Positions 17,517-26,668 are shown, counted from the first letter of the stretch. The stretch: 64,000 bases of DNA from Methylocapsa palsarum (GCF_900114285.1 NZ_FOSN01000015.1:34048-98047); one strand, 5' to 3'. Translations and numbers: made by a program. The notes: generated by a model from the letters alone, not told the origin.

Positions 17517-19928
17517 TCAATCGGCCAGCGCCTTCGCGGGCGGAAAGGCGATCTCGATCAAAGTCCCCTCGTCGCGCTCGCTCTTGATCGAAAACGACGC
17601 TCGGTTGGCTTCGACCAGGGCTTTGGTCAATGGAAGACCAAGACCCGTCCCGCCCGAAACGCGGGACGCCGCAACCTGACGGAACGGCTCGAGAGCGACT
17701 TTGATGTCGGCGGCCGACATGCCGACCCCGGTGTCGCGGATGCGAAGCGCCGCCTGCCCCGCCTCGGTGACGGCGGTGGCGACGCTGACGTGACCGCCGG
17801 GGACATTGAACTTCACGGCGTTCGAGAGCAGGTTCAGGACGATCTGCCGGACCGAGCGTTCGTCGGCGAAGACCTGCGGAAGCCGAGGGGCCAGAGACAA
17901 GCGGATTACGATTCCGGCGCGGCTCGCCTGCGGCTGCATGATCGAGACGCATTCGGCGATGATCCGGTTGGCGTCGACGGCCGTGAAATCAAGCTCCATT
18001 TTGCCGGCTTCGATCTTCGACAGATCGAGCAGATCGTTGACGAGGCTCATGACCAGAGCGCCGGAGCTGTGGACGTCCTTCAAATAGTCCTTGTAGCGGG
18101 CGTTGCCGATCGGTCCGAACCGCTCCTCAAGGATGACCTCCGCAAAGCCGAGGATGGCGTTGAGAGGCGTCCGGATCTCGTGGCTGACCTTGGCGAGAAA
18201 TTCCGATTTCAACGCGCTCGCGCGCTCCGCCTCCTTCCGGGCGTCGTCGAGTTCGCGTTCGATCTTTTTCCAGTGGGTCATATCGCGCAGAAGGGCGCAC
18301 CAGCGGACCTCCCGCTCGTCCGCGCCAGGATACGAGTTGGCGTCGATGCGCCCCAGGGTCATGAAAATGGGGATCGTTCCTCCCTGGCGAGCCAGCGCCG
18401 TGACCTCTCGCCCGTCGTTCAGGAGGCTCATCATCCCGTCGGAGATCAGACCTTCGAAATAATCCTGCGTGCGCGCCCTGCTCTCGGGCGCGATCAAGAC
18501 CGTGAACGGCAGGCCGGCGACGTCGCTTTCGTCGTAGCCAAAGAGCGCCTCCCCCGAGCGGTTCAGGCTGACGATGTTTCCTTTCGAGTCGAGGATCGCG
18601 ACGCCGTCCATCGCCGTATCAAGGATGGCGTTCAGTTCGCGCGCCTCGTTTCGAACCCGGCGCAACTCGCTCTCAAGATCAGCCGGCCCGGCCTCGGCCG
18701 GCGATTGGAACATCGCCAGCGCGGCTTTCTTTCCCCGCCATTCGATCGTCTTGGCGCTGGCCCGCAGGCGGACGGAGCGTCCGTCGCCAGCGCGCAGTTC
18801 AACGATTTCGCTCCGGCGCGAGAGGCGCGGAAGCGCCTCAAGCAGCGGCTCCAGCGCGCCGGCGTCAAGAGCGGCGGCGAGGTCTCGATAGCGCAGCGCG
18901 TCCAGGAAAGACCTATTGACGAAAACAGGACTCCGCCCCTCAAAGACGAGCGCCCCAACAGGCAGGACGGCGAGGATCTCGCGGCCGTCGACAGGAACTG
19001 AACCCGATCCGGCGCCCGCCGGCGCGGTTTGAGGTGAGGCGCGCCCGGCAAGAGGCTCGGCCGCGGGCGGACGCGGCGCGTCATCAGCACGCGCGGCTGG
19101 GGCCGATTGCACGATTCCAAAACCGCTGTAGCCCTCGAAGCGGCGATCCTGGTCGAACTTCGGCATGCCCGCAAGCATCACCGGCGCAAAGGCGGCAAGT
19201 TTTGGAGCAAGTCCTGGAGCAAGTCCTTCAGCAAGCCCCCCGGTTGAGAAGCCCGTGACGCAACGCCAGGTCTCCCGGAGCGCCAGATGACGCGCGAGGG
19301 CGGCGGCCTGCGCCGGATCGCCGTTGTCGATCACGTCGAGCAAGGGGCGTCCGATGAAATGCGAAAATGGCGGCCCGGCCTCGGCGATGCGGCCGGAGGC
19401 GTCGGTGCGCCACAAAAACCGGATCAAATCGTTTCCCGGCGAGGTCGACCGAGACCCCCCGCCATGTTCTTCAGGCCGAGCCAACGGCGACGCCTTCGCG
19501 TTCGGCGCGCCCGCCCGCTTTCGGGAAGGAGAGCGGGCGACGCCATTGCGGCAGTCGACAACCGCAGCGACAACAATCTCCCGCCCGTCCCTCAGCCGAA
19601 CGAGGCGGCGATCGAACGTCAGGCTTCGCGTCGCGCCGCCAAGATTGAAGCGAACCCGCTCGAGGCTGGGCGGCCCGCCTAGAACGAGCTTCGCGCCCGG
19701 ACGGGTGAGCCGGATCGCGCCCGCTTCCCGGAGGCGATCGGAGAAATCCTGAAGATTTCTAGCTTCCAGGAGTTCGAGAAGACTCATGCTGGCGAAGACC
19801 GCCGTCCGCGGATTTTCACGGCTCCAGGCGGCGACAGGCTCCTCGCCGGTCAGCGCGGGCGCCAGCATAGCCAGCGCTTCGACGGCGTCTTGACTGGCCG
19901 TCCCCGGAGCAAGGCAAAAAGTGTTCAT
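17517..19928 (-). CDS. PAS-domain histidine kinase of the PdhS/PleC/DivJ type
   Basis: The 803-residue protein has a long, poorly conserved Ala/Pro-rich N-terminal half, a PAS domain (about 440-560), then HisKA and HATPase_c. The H-box KVSHEIRTPLNAILGFAEVI (His about 583) closely resembles kinases feeding the DivK-CtrA cell-cycle relay. N-box (LLSNAVKFN, about 703), G1 (DTGVGM) and G2 (GGTGLGLPL) are intact. No membrane segment is evident, so a soluble PdhS-like kinase is likely. ATG 19928 was chosen over an in-frame start at 20012 because the upstream part lacks homology. A perfect CtrA box lies about 113 bp upstream. Confidence 0.88.
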   Translation of the reverse strand: MNTFCLAPGTASQDAVEALAMLAPALTGEEPVAAWSRENPRTAVFASMSLLELLEARNLQDFSDRLREAGAIRLTRPGAKLVLGGPPSLERVRFNLGGATRSLTFDRRLVRLRDGREIVVAAVVDCRNGVARSPSRKRAGAPNAKASPLARPEEHGGGSRSTSPGNDLIRFLWRTDASGRIAEAGPPFSHFIGRPLLDVIDNGDPAQAAALARHLALRETWRCVTGFSTGGLAEGLAPGLAPKLAAFAPVMLAGMPKFDQDRRFEGYSGFGIVQSAPAARADDAPRPPAAEPLAGRASPQTAPAGAGSGSVPVDGREILAVLPVGALVFEGRSPVFVNRSFLDALRYRDLAAALDAGALEPLLEALPRLSRRSEIVELRAGDGRSVRLRASAKTIEWRGKKAALAMFQSPAEAGPADLESELRRVRNEARELNAILDTAMDGVAILDSKGNIVSLNRSGEALFGYDESDVAGLPFTVLIAPESRARTQDYFEGLISDGMMSLLNDGREVTALARQGGTIPIFMTLGRIDANSYPGADEREVRWCALLRDMTHWKKIERELDDARKEAERASALKSEFLAKVSHEIRTPLNAILGFAEVILEERFGPIGNARYKDYLKDVHSSGALVMSLVNDLLDLSKIEAGKMELDFTAVDANRIIAECVSIMQPQASRAGIVIRLSLAPRLPQVFADERSVRQIVLNLLSNAVKFNVPGGHVSVATAVTEAGQAALRIRDTGVGMSAADIKVALEPFRQVAASRVSGGTGLGLPLTKALVEANRASFSIKSERDEGTLIEIAFPPAKALAD

Positions 19929-20040
19929 ATCGCCGTCGGTCTTTTCCCCGCGAGCGCGGCAAGGTCCGCCGCAGGCCCATAAAACGTAACCGCGATCGCG
20001 CGGAAGGTCCACCGATAGGCCCTATTCGCCGATGAAATGA

Positions 20041-20055
20041 TTAATGAATTCTTAA
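20041..20055. promoter_or_regulatory. CtrA-binding box (TTAA-N7-TTAA)
   Basis: The sequence TTAATGAATTCTTAA, followed by CC, matches the alphaproteobacterial CtrA consensus TTAA-N7-TTAAC exactly. A further GTTAACC half-site follows 9 bases later. It lies in the divergent region between the histidine kinase gene (minus) and tRNA-His (plus). Control of the kinase by CtrA is an inference from position; AT-rich chance occurrence is unlikely in this GC-rich context. Confidence 0.65.
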
Positions 20056-20174
20056 CCTTGATCGTTAACCAGAGGCCTTCGGCGAACCGCGCTTCGCCAG
20101 CGGACGCCGACGCGGCCTTTCGGGGCCTTGCATTCGCGCGGCGTTCCTCTTAGTTTCCCGCCGAATAAGCCCGC

Positions 20175-20251
20175 GCCGCCATAGCTCAGTTGGTTAGAGC
20201 GCTAGATTGTGGATCTAGAGGTCCCCCGTTCGAGCCGGGGTGGCGGTACCA
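20175..20251 (+). tRNA. tRNA-His (anticodon GTG)
   Basis: The 77-nt cloverleaf has D-arm TAGCTCAGTTGGTTAGAGC, anticodon stem-loop CTAGATTGTGGATCTAG with GTG anticodon, T-arm CCCCCGTTCGAGCCGGGG and encoded 3' CCA. The acceptor GCCGCCA pairs with TGGCGGT (one G-T), the discriminator is A73, and no G-1/C73 pair can be formed. That matches the alphaproteobacterial tRNA-His lineage that lost the otherwise universal G-1. Confidence 0.96.
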
Positions 20252-20407
20252 AGCGCTTGAAGGACTTAGGCGGCGGCGCGTCGTCCTACTATGAACCGGG
20301 GTTCCGTCTTAGCCACTTAATGGCTTGGTCCAGCAGTCCGGAGCGATGGCGTTCGAGGGCGATCCCGAGCGCAACTCTCCCAGCAACCCCAAAGCGAAAG
20401 CTCGAAC

Positions 20408-20782
20408 ATGCCGGACAAGCGCGTCGTTCTCGTCGTAGAGGATGATCCCGTGATAAAGGATTTGCTGGCGCACGAGCTTGAACTGTCGGGCTATTTCGTC
20501 GTCACAGCCATCAATGGAGAAGACGCCGCGCAGATTTTGCCGGCGACGCCCCGGATTGATCTGCTTGTGACGGACATCAGAATGCCTGGACGGATCGACG
20601 GCTGGACGCTGGCCAGATTGGCGCGTGAAAAAAGTCCCCAATTGCCGGTAATTTACACCAGCGGATATTCGCCGCTGCAAGGAATGGAAGTGGAAAACAG
20701 CGTCTTTCTCCGCAAGCCTTATCGCACTTCGGACATCTTGAAGTCGATCGATCAGGTGATGGGTCCTGATCAGGGACATTGA
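20408..20782 (+). CDS. Single-domain response regulator (receiver only)
   Basis: This 124-residue receiver domain has no output domain. Acidic pocket residues E11/D12/D13, phosphoacceptor D56 (LLVTDIRMPG), T/S in VIYTSGYS and the conserved Lys in FLRKPY are all present, so it should be phosphorylatable. It lies about 160 bp after tRNA-His with no kinase in the same direction; the PdhS-like kinase upstream is divergent. It may act as a phosphate shuttle or sink (inference). Confidence 0.88.
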   Translation: MPDKRVVLVVEDDPVIKDLLAHELELSGYFVVTAINGEDAAQILPATPRIDLLVTDIRMPGRIDGWTLARLAREKSPQLPVIYTSGYSPLQGMEVENSVFLRKPYRTSDILKSIDQVMGPDQGH

Positions 20783-20807
20783 CCCGCCTGGGATTGCTTC
20801 GGCTTAG

Positions 20808-20856
20808 GCAAGTCGGGACTGGCGCAAGTCTGAACTTGGCGCAAGTCGGAACTGGC
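20808..20856. repeat. Threefold 16-17 bp tandem repeat
   Basis: Three consecutive units of the form GCAAGTC-(G/T)G(G/A)ACTGGC follow each other directly after the receiver gene: 20808-20823, 20824-20840 and 20841-20856. They are non-coding. No hairpin potential beyond short arms was seen. Confidence 0.75.
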
Positions 20857-20886
20857 GAAAATCTCGCCGGCCGCGTTGGAAGCAGC

Positions 20887-21681
20887 TCAGTTAACCGGAA
20901 TAAGACTCTGATCCGCGTTTCTTTTGAGATTGAAATAGTCCTGCAGCTTGCTCGCCTCGGCGTAGTAGACGACTTCCTTGGCCTTTAGCTCCATGAGCCG
21001 CTGCTCGAAGGTTGTCCTGTACAAGGACGCGTTGACATAGACGTCGCCGGAGATCGTCTGGGCGATCTTCAAATCGTCGAGAAAAAGCTTCGGATTGTCC
21101 GGCCTGCCGTTTCCATCGAGATGGTTTCGCACCGTCTTGATGGCGTCGTTGAGCTGAATGAAACAATGCGACATGCCGATGTGCCAGGTCTTCACCGACA
21201 ATCTGTCGAGTTCACGGATCTGGTCGCCATGCGCATTGCGAAAGAACGCGTTGTGGCAATCGATCTTTGAGATGTCGCGCAAACTGACGGGCACGGAATT
21301 GCCGAGCGCGCTGTCTACGGCCATATCGATGCGGCTCAGAAACGTGGCGTCGACAAGATTCCATCTTGTCAGCACGTCATCGTAAATTTTCGCCGCGTCC
21401 TTTAGCCGGTCATCATGTCCTGGCCGCGGCGACGCGGTTTGCGAAAGCTCGTCGAGCAACCGGAAACTGCGGTACCATCGCTCATGCGCGAGCGCGATTG
21501 CATCGAGATGGATCTGTTCCGCGTTCTTGATATTCTCTTCCAGCCGGGCGAGACGCTTGTCACGCACCCATGTCGCGAAGCCGAACATTCCGGAAAGCAC
21601 AGACCCGAGAACGCCCACCGTCAGCAGCTTCACGATATCGGGTTTGATGGTCTGCCACAGTCCTTTCGACTCCTCGGTCAT
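20887..21681 (-). CDS. Membrane-anchored coiled-coil protein of unknown function
   Basis: I do not recognise the family. The 264-residue protein has one N-terminal membrane segment (about 18-38), then a charged helix (RDKRLARLEENIKNAEQ) and a mostly helical soluble domain with several Trp/His/Cys residues (KIDCHNAFF, WHIGMSHCF). The ATG at 21681 is preceded by GGAGG at 5-bp spacing, supporting the start. It follows a Pycsar-effector-like gene on the same strand after a 230-bp gap, but it has no cyclase motifs. It could be a second part of that locus or independent. Confidence 0.7.
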   Translation of the reverse strand: MTEESKGLWQTIKPDIVKLLTVGVLGSVLSGMFGFATWVRDKRLARLEENIKNAEQIHLDAIALAHERWYRSFRLLDELSQTASPRPGHDDRLKDAAKIYDDVLTRWNLVDATFLSRIDMAVDSALGNSVPVSLRDISKIDCHNAFFRNAHGDQIRELDRLSVKTWHIGMSHCFIQLNDAIKTVRNHLDGNGRPDNPKLFLDDLKIAQTISGDVYVNASLYRTTFEQRLMELKAKEVVYYAEASKLQDYFNLKRNADQSLIPVN

Positions 21682-21876
21682 GATCGCCTCCGGTCCGCGT
21701 CTTGCTCATCGTGATGATCCGCTCTCGCGCGTCGAGGCGACTCCGAGCCCGACCACGAGAAGCGCCGACTTCCAGATCGGAAGGGATGACAACGCAAGCG
21801 CCCAGTTCATTCTTTAGCTTCCAACTGATACGGCATTGGCCGTGTAAACACACGACATGTGAACACAGGCGTATGC

Positions 21877-21917
21877 GCAGGTCATGGCGATGCAGGTCAT
21901 GACGATGCAGATCAGGG
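21877..21917. repeat. 15-bp tandem repeat at the 3' end of the adjacent gene
   Basis: GCAGGTCATGGCGAT is followed at once by GCAGGTCATGACGAT and a partial third unit, GCAGATCAGGG. The third unit contains the last codons and stop (21912) of the gene that follows on the minus strand. It looks like a slipped-strand duplication just outside the reading frame. Confidence 0.7.
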
Positions 21918-22523
21918 CAACGCCCTCGCCAGTTCGGCCAGGACCAAAAGTACAAACCCCGCGAGCGCGAAGTTCATGGCGTGTCCAAGATGCGCATATT
22001 TAGTGCGGCAAATGCCCGCGAGCGCATGAAGGTGGCGGAGCTTTTCGTCATGCGCCGAGCGCAGGTCCATCGCATGCATCCGCGCGATATAGCTTTCCAC
22101 CGGCAGCCTGAACGCCGGAGCCTCCCAAAAAATATGATCATCGACATGTTCGCGCTGAATGCGGGGCTTGATCGTCGCAAATGAGAAGGCGCAACTGATC
22201 AGACAGCTCGCCGCGGCGCCGATGTAGCCGACCGTCTCGCCCAGTGAAGCCCAATCTGCAATCCGGTGCGGCTCCGGGGCAAGATTGACGCCGTTCAGGC
22301 AGAAAATAACAACCGCTCCGGTAAAGGTGAGCAGGATGCCCGACTTTGCGTCGCAGAGGGTGATATTGTCTTGCAAAACCGCCCGTTCGAAGTCCGCGAA
22401 AGTTTCGTGAAGGAACTCATCTTCGAAAATCTCGAAGCGCTCGAGGTCGCCGCCCTGACGCGAAAAGTCCTGGGGCCGCCGGGGCGTGCGCCCTATCGGG
22501 CCGCCATTTGCTTGAGCTTTCAT
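21912..22523 (-). CDS. Pycsar-effector-like (PycTM-type) membrane protein
   Basis: The 203-residue protein has an N-terminal amphipathic helix, the motif DNITLCDAKSGILLTFTGAV leading into TM1 (about 62-80), TM2 (about 97-117), a soluble linker with HHxF-like residues (DDHIFWEAP), a helix ending LAGICRTKYAHLGHAMNF and TM3 (about 182-199). That layout, with a D/AxKxSxLL start and a Lys-Tyr-rich helix before the last TM, matches the Pycsar effector transmembrane family that kills infected cells on sensing cCMP/cUMP. No cyclase is adjacent, so the defence role is uncertain. ATG 22523 was chosen; an upstream in-frame part lacks homology. Confidence 0.6.
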   Translation of the reverse strand: MKAQANGGPIGRTPRRPQDFSRQGGDLERFEIFEDEFLHETFADFERAVLQDNITLCDAKSGILLTFTGAVVIFCLNGVNLAPEPHRIADWASLGETVGYIGAAASCLISCAFSFATIKPRIQREHVDDHIFWEAPAFRLPVESYIARMHAMDLRSAHDEKLRHLHALAGICRTKYAHLGHAMNFALAGFVLLVLAELARALP

Positions 22524-22779
22524 GCCGTTCCGTTGATCCAGGCGGCCGGGAAGGCGGATCGCCCCCGTTCCTGCGTTATTCAGCAAGAACGGGACCTTTA
22601 CCACGGGCCGCGGCCGCGGCGAAACCGGGCGAGTGCGGCCATTCACCAAAGCTTTACGGCGCAATGGACGGATTCGCGCGCAAACGCCGCGCCCGCCAAG
22701 GTTTGCCATTGAAACTGGCGGCGTGCCGGGACATTCTTTTGTGATTCAATCACAGATCTTTCCCAAAACCCCGGATCAC

Positions 22780-24003
22780 ATGGACCAGATCAATTATCCG
22801 CGCGCGGGCCAGAACGCGGACGACAAGACCCGCGTCGCCGTCCTGCTGGCGCTGAGCCTGTCGCACGGGATCAACGACCTGGTCCAATCCATGGTCGCGG
22901 CGATCTATCCGCTGCTGCGGACGTCCTTTTCACTGGATTTCGGCCAGATCGGGCTGATCACGCTGGCGTTCCAACTGACGGCGTCGCTGCTCCAGCCCTT
23001 CGTCGGTCTTTATACCGACCGCAGGGCCATGCCCTATGCGCTCCCGGCGGGAATGGCCTTTACCCTGGCTGGCCTGCTTTTGCTGTCCGTCGCTCCGAAT
23101 TTCGCCTCGCTCGTGATCGCCGCCTCGCTCATCGGGGTCGGATCGTCGGTGTTTCACCCGGAAGCCTCGCGCCTCGCCCGTCTCGCCTCCGGCGGGCAGC
23201 ATGGTCTGGCGCAGTCCGTTTTTCAGGTCGGAGGCAACGCCGGCGCGGCGATGGGCCCGCTCGCGGCCGCCCTGATCGTTTCGCCTTTCGGACAAAAAAG
23301 CCTCGGCTGGCTCGCCCTGCTGCCGATGTGCGGCATCATGATCCTTATTCTCATCGGACGCTGGCACACGGGGCGGATCGCGGCCGCGAAAATAAACCGG
23401 CGGCCGGCGCGCATGGCCCTGGCGCTGCCGCGCGCAAAAGTGACGGCCTCCATCGTCGTTCTGCTTGCGCTCATTTTCTCGAAATATTTTTATCTCGCGA
23501 CAATGAGCAACTATTACACTTTCTATCTCATCGATAAATTCCATTTGCCTGTTCCGACGGCGCAGATTTTTCTTTTTCTGTTTTTTGCTTCGGCGACGCT
23601 CGGCACGATCGCGGGCGGCCCGATCGGCGACCGGATCGGACGCCGGAACGTCATCCTCGGATCGATCCTCGGCGTCTTGCCCGTCACGCTCGCCCTGCCC
23701 TACGCCAACCTGTTTTTCACCGGCGTCCTCAGCGTCGCGGCGGGGGCGATCCTGTCGTCGGCGTTCCCCGCGATCATCGTTTACGCGCAGGAGCTGCTGC
23801 CCGGAAAGGTCGGCGCCATCGCCGGGCTGTTTTACGGATTCGCCTTCGGCATGGGCGGACTCGGCGCGGCGGTCCTCGGCCGCCTCTCGGATCTGACCAG
23901 CGTCGGGTTTGTCTTTCAGCTCAGCGCATTCCTGCCGGCGATCGGGCTGCTGGCGTTTTTTCTGCCGAAGATCGATCCGGGACGGTTAGCAATGCTGGAA
24001 TAA
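22780..24003 (+). CDS. MFS transporter, fosmidomycin-resistance (Fsr) type
   Basis: The 407-residue protein has twelve predicted membrane segments. The N-terminal SLSHGINDLVQSMVAAIYPLL, the motif A-like GLYTDRRAM and IGVGSSVFHPEASRLARLAS closely resemble the Fsr subfamily, proton-driven exporters that include the E. coli fosmidomycin pump. Natural substrate unknown. The start ATG 22780 follows an open stretch of 49 codons without homology. It stands alone between divergent and convergent neighbours. Confidence 0.88.
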   Translation: MDQINYPRAGQNADDKTRVAVLLALSLSHGINDLVQSMVAAIYPLLRTSFSLDFGQIGLITLAFQLTASLLQPFVGLYTDRRAMPYALPAGMAFTLAGLLLLSVAPNFASLVIAASLIGVGSSVFHPEASRLARLASGGQHGLAQSVFQVGGNAGAAMGPLAAALIVSPFGQKSLGWLALLPMCGIMILILIGRWHTGRIAAAKINRRPARMALALPRAKVTASIVVLLALIFSKYFYLATMSNYYTFYLIDKFHLPVPTAQIFLFLFFASATLGTIAGGPIGDRIGRRNVILGSILGVLPVTLALPYANLFFTGVLSVAAGAILSSAFPAIIVYAQELLPGKVGAIAGLFYGFAFGMGGLGAAVLGRLSDLTSVGFVFQLSAFLPAIGLLAFFLPKIDPGRLAMLE

Positions 24004-24007
24004 ACCC

Positions 24008-24991
24008 TCACGGAAACATCGAGTCATGCGCGGAATCGATGAGGCCGCGGCTGGTGATGACGATCCAGCCGGCGCCGCGCCTCTCGATGGCCTTCACCGT
24101 TCCCGCGCCGGGGATGGTTTCGCCGGGAGCGACCTCGATAGAGCCGCGCGCGTTCTCAACCAGCGCCAGCCCGTCATAGGCGTCACGCACGACCCAGCTT
24201 GTGATGAGAGCAGGCTCCCTTTTTGCGGCCGGCGATGCGGCTTGCGGCTTGGATTGCAGCTTGGTCTGCGATCTGGCCTGCAGCGCCCTGGCTTCAGTCT
24301 GGTCCTCGAGAGATGGGGCCGGCGCCGCCTTGGCCGGGGCCGGGGGGATCGACGCCGTGACGAGCAGCGCGGCGGTCTGGCGTTCGAGACGATCGAGCCG
24401 TTCCGTCACCTCGCCGAGCTTCACAGCCGGTTCGTGCTGCAGATGGTCGACCTTGCCCGCGAGATCGGCGATGGCCGCGCTCGTTTCGGTCTTCGCCGCG
24501 TCGAGCTTGGTCTTCAACCCGTCGAGGCTTTTTTCCACCGTGCGCTGGGCGTTCGCCGCCATGTTTTGCGAGAGCGCGACGCGCAGCGATTCGACATCGG
24601 TTCGGAGCAGACGAAGATCGTCGGCCATTTTCCGCGACGAGCGCACGAGTTCGGCCCGCTCGAGGCTGTCTTGCGAGGCCGCGGCCCTCAACGACGGCTT
24701 CGCGGCGAAGGCGCCGCCGGGGCCGAAGAGATGCGACCCTGCGGCCCAGCCAAAGCCGAGCAGACATGTTGCGATGATAACAGTCGAGCCATAGGCGAGA
24801 AACGATTTCAGCCTCGCGCGCTCTCCGCCGCCCGCGGCCCCCAGTAAGGGCGCGAGCGCGAGGTCGGCCGCCCGGTTCGCGGCCCTGCGCGATCGGGCGT
24901 CCGGCGCGCCGCCAGGCGCGGACAAGGACCTGGAGGGGCCGGCGTTTTTCGCGTAGGCGTCCGGATCGGCATTGCCTTCGAAGCGAGCCAT
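24008..24991 (-). CDS. Bitopic membrane protein with coiled coil, unknown function
   Basis: The 327-residue protein has a disordered Ala/Arg-rich cytoplasmic tail, one membrane segment (about 70-90, STVIIATCLLGFGWAAGSHL), a long periplasmic coiled coil (about 115-215, with repeated LDGLKTKLDAAK-type heptads), an Ala/Pro/Lys linker and a compact C-terminal domain (SWVVRDAYDGLALVEN...) that may be SH3-like. ATG 24991 was preferred over 24997 because GGAGA sits 6 bases ahead of it. Convergent with the Fsr-like gene (4 bp apart). Family not recognised. Confidence 0.75.
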   Translation of the reverse strand: MARFEGNADPDAYAKNAGPSRSLSAPGGAPDARSRRAANRAADLALAPLLGAAGGGERARLKSFLAYGSTVIIATCLLGFGWAAGSHLFGPGGAFAAKPSLRAAASQDSLERAELVRSSRKMADDLRLLRTDVESLRVALSQNMAANAQRTVEKSLDGLKTKLDAAKTETSAAIADLAGKVDHLQHEPAVKLGEVTERLDRLERQTAALLVTASIPPAPAKAAPAPSLEDQTEARALQARSQTKLQSKPQAASPAAKREPALITSWVVRDAYDGLALVENARGSIEVAPGETIPGAGTVKAIERRGAGWIVITSRGLIDSAHDSMFP

Positions 24992-25127
24992 ATCCATTCT
25001 CCGGGATAAGGTTAATGATTTCGCCCGACGGTCGGCCGTCCGTCCTAATTCCGCGTTAACGCCGGGCCCCCCGGTGGACAAAAGGCGCTAAAACATCTTC
25101 AATTTCTTGGGAGCAGCGGAGACGAAC

Positions 25128-25394
25128 ATGCTCAAGCCTCTACCGATCTCGCTCGCTCTAGCGGTCTGGACCGTAATCCCGGCGGCGCTGGCTCAGGGAG
25201 GCTCTCCGGATCCCTTTGGCCCAGGACCCGAGCCGAAGGCGGATCGCCTCATCAACGAACGCAATCTGACGGCGACGGGGAAAACAGTTCCGCATCCCGG
25301 CCTCCCTCAAGGCTCGGGCACGACGGGACTCGACCGACGGATCGAAAAGAAAGACGACAAGGTCGAGCGCAGCATCTGCAGCAATTGCAATTAG
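25128..25394 (+). CDS. Small secreted protein (88 aa) with C-terminal CxxC
   Basis: The protein starts [20 protein letters not shown] with a signal peptide ending near ALAQ, followed by a Gly/Pro-rich mature part and a C-terminal RSICSNCN that holds a CxxC pair. GGAG lies 6 bases upstream of ATG 25128, favouring it over ATG 25107. The CxxC suggests metal or disulfide chemistry, but no family was recognised. The stop is followed directly by the 115-bp palindromic repeat. Confidence 0.7.
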   Translation: MLKPLPISLALAVWTVIPAALAQGGSPDPFGPGPEPKADRLINERNLTATGKTVPHPGLPQGSGTTGLDRRIEKKDDKVERSICSNCN

Positions 25395-25507
25395 AGCATA
25401 TTCCGATTGGATTGAATCAATCCAATCGACAAGAATATGCTCAAATCTTTGACTCTTGGGCGATTTCTGTTCGATCGCATGACTTCATGCGATCGGAAAG
25501 CGCTCTA
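25393..25507 (+). repeat. 115-bp palindromic intergenic repeat, copy 1
   Basis: Two nested inverted repeats. The outer GAGCATATTC/GAATATGCTC pair (25394-25403, 25433-25442) encloses an 11-bp stem CGATTGGATTG with a 3-nt loop. After a spacer comes a perfect 10-bp hairpin (CGATCGCATG, loop ACTT, 25472-25495), and it ends AGCGCTCTAG. A second full copy lies at 28170. It resembles a REP/RIME-like non-coding element and sits between the 88-aa secreted protein and mtnA, where it could also end transcription. Confidence 0.88.
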
Positions 25508-25552
25508 GTTTTCCTCCCTTTAACGAATTCAGCGGACGGACGAAGCGGACCA

Positions 25553-26668
25553 ATGCGCGTCGAAGGCAAGTCGCACCGGACGATCTGGCTTGGGCCGGAC
25601 AGGACAAGCGTCGAGATTATCGACCAGACCCGCCTGCCGCATCGATTCGAGACAATCACGATCCGGGATGTGCGCGGGGCGGCCCGCGCCATCAAGGACA
25701 TGCAGGTGCGCGGCGCGCCGCTGATCGGCGTGACCGCGGCCTATGGCGTCGCGCTCGCCATGGCCGCCGACCCGTCGAACGCCCATCTCGATGACGCTTG
25801 CGCCCTCCTGCGGGCGACGCGCCCCACCGCGGTCAATTTGCAATGGGCGTTGAACGCCATGCGCGAAGCGCTTGAGCCTTTGGCGGCGCCCTCTCGCGCG
25901 GACGCGGCCTTCGCCCTGGCTGAGGCGATCGCCGAGGCCGATGTCGCCCTTTGCGCGGCGATCGGCGAATTCGGGCGCCCGCTCATCGAGGCCGCCGCCG
26001 CCCGCAAGGGATCGGGGCCGGTTCAAATTCTCACCCATTGCAACGCCGGCTGGCTGGCGACCGTGGACTGGGGAACGGCGACCGCGCCGATCTACAAAGC
26101 CTTCGAGGCGGGCGTTCCTCTCCACGTCTGGGTGGATGAAACCCGTCCCCGCAATCAGGGCGCTTCGCTCACCGCCTGGGAACTTGGAAAGCAAGGCGTG
26201 CCGCACACGATCATCGTCGACAACGCGGGCGGCCACCTGATGCAGCGCGGCGAGGTCGATCTTGTGATCGTCGGGACCGACCGGACGACCGCTTCCGGGG
26301 ACGTCTGCAACAAGATCGGCACCTACCTGAAAGCGCTTGCGGCGAAGGACAACGGGGTGCCGTTTTACGTCGCCGCGCCGTCGCCCTCGATCGATTTCGC
26401 GATCGCCGACGGACTCGCCGAAATTCCGATCGAAATTCGCTCACAGAACGAAGTCACTCACATCGCCGGGCTAGCCGAAGCAGGGCATGTCGAGAACGTC
26501 CGCGTTGCTCCCGAGGGCAGCAACGCGCTGAATCCGGCGTTCGACGTGACCCCCGCCCATCTCGTGACGGGACTCATCACCGAACGCGGCGTCATCGCCG
26601 CCAGCCGGGACTCTCTCGCGAAGGCGTTTCCCGAACATGCCGCAAAGGCGTCAGCCCGGAAGGGATGA
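25553..26668 (+). CDS. mtnA: S-methyl-5-thioribose-1-phosphate isomerase
   Basis: MtnA converts methylthioribose-1-phosphate to methylthioribulose-1-phosphate in methionine salvage. The 371 residues contain the family signatures [34 protein letters not shown] with the catalytic Cys, [19 protein letters not shown], and [19 protein letters not shown] with the catalytic Asp. The start ATG 25553 gives the usual N-terminus; its ribosome site is weak. No other salvage genes are adjacent in the window. Confidence 0.95.
   Translation: MRVEGKSHRTIWLGPDRTSVEIIDQTRLPHRFETITIRDVRGAARAIKDMQVRGAPLIGVTAAYGVALAMAADPSNAHLDDACALLRATRPTAVNLQWALNAMREALEPLAAPSRADAAFALAEAIAEADVALCAAIGEFGRPLIEAAAARKGSGPVQILTHCNAGWLATVDWGTATAPIYKAFEAGVPLHVWVDETRPRNQGASLTAWELGKQGVPHTIIVDNAGGHLMQRGEVDLVIVGTDRTTASGDVCNKIGTYLKALAAKDNGVPFYVAAPSPSIDFAIADGLAEIPIEIRSQNEVTHIAGLAEAGHVENVRVAPEGSNALNPAFDVTPAHLVTGLITERGVIAASRDSLAKAFPEHAAKASARKG

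Noticed and set aside
20800..20860. Short tandem repeats as a mini CRISPR
   Set aside because: Units are contiguous, with no spacers, and only 16-17 bp long.
20887..21681. Pyrimidine cyclase partner for the Pycsar-like effector
   Set aside because: The protein has no class III cyclase metal or substrate motifs; it is an anchored helical protein.
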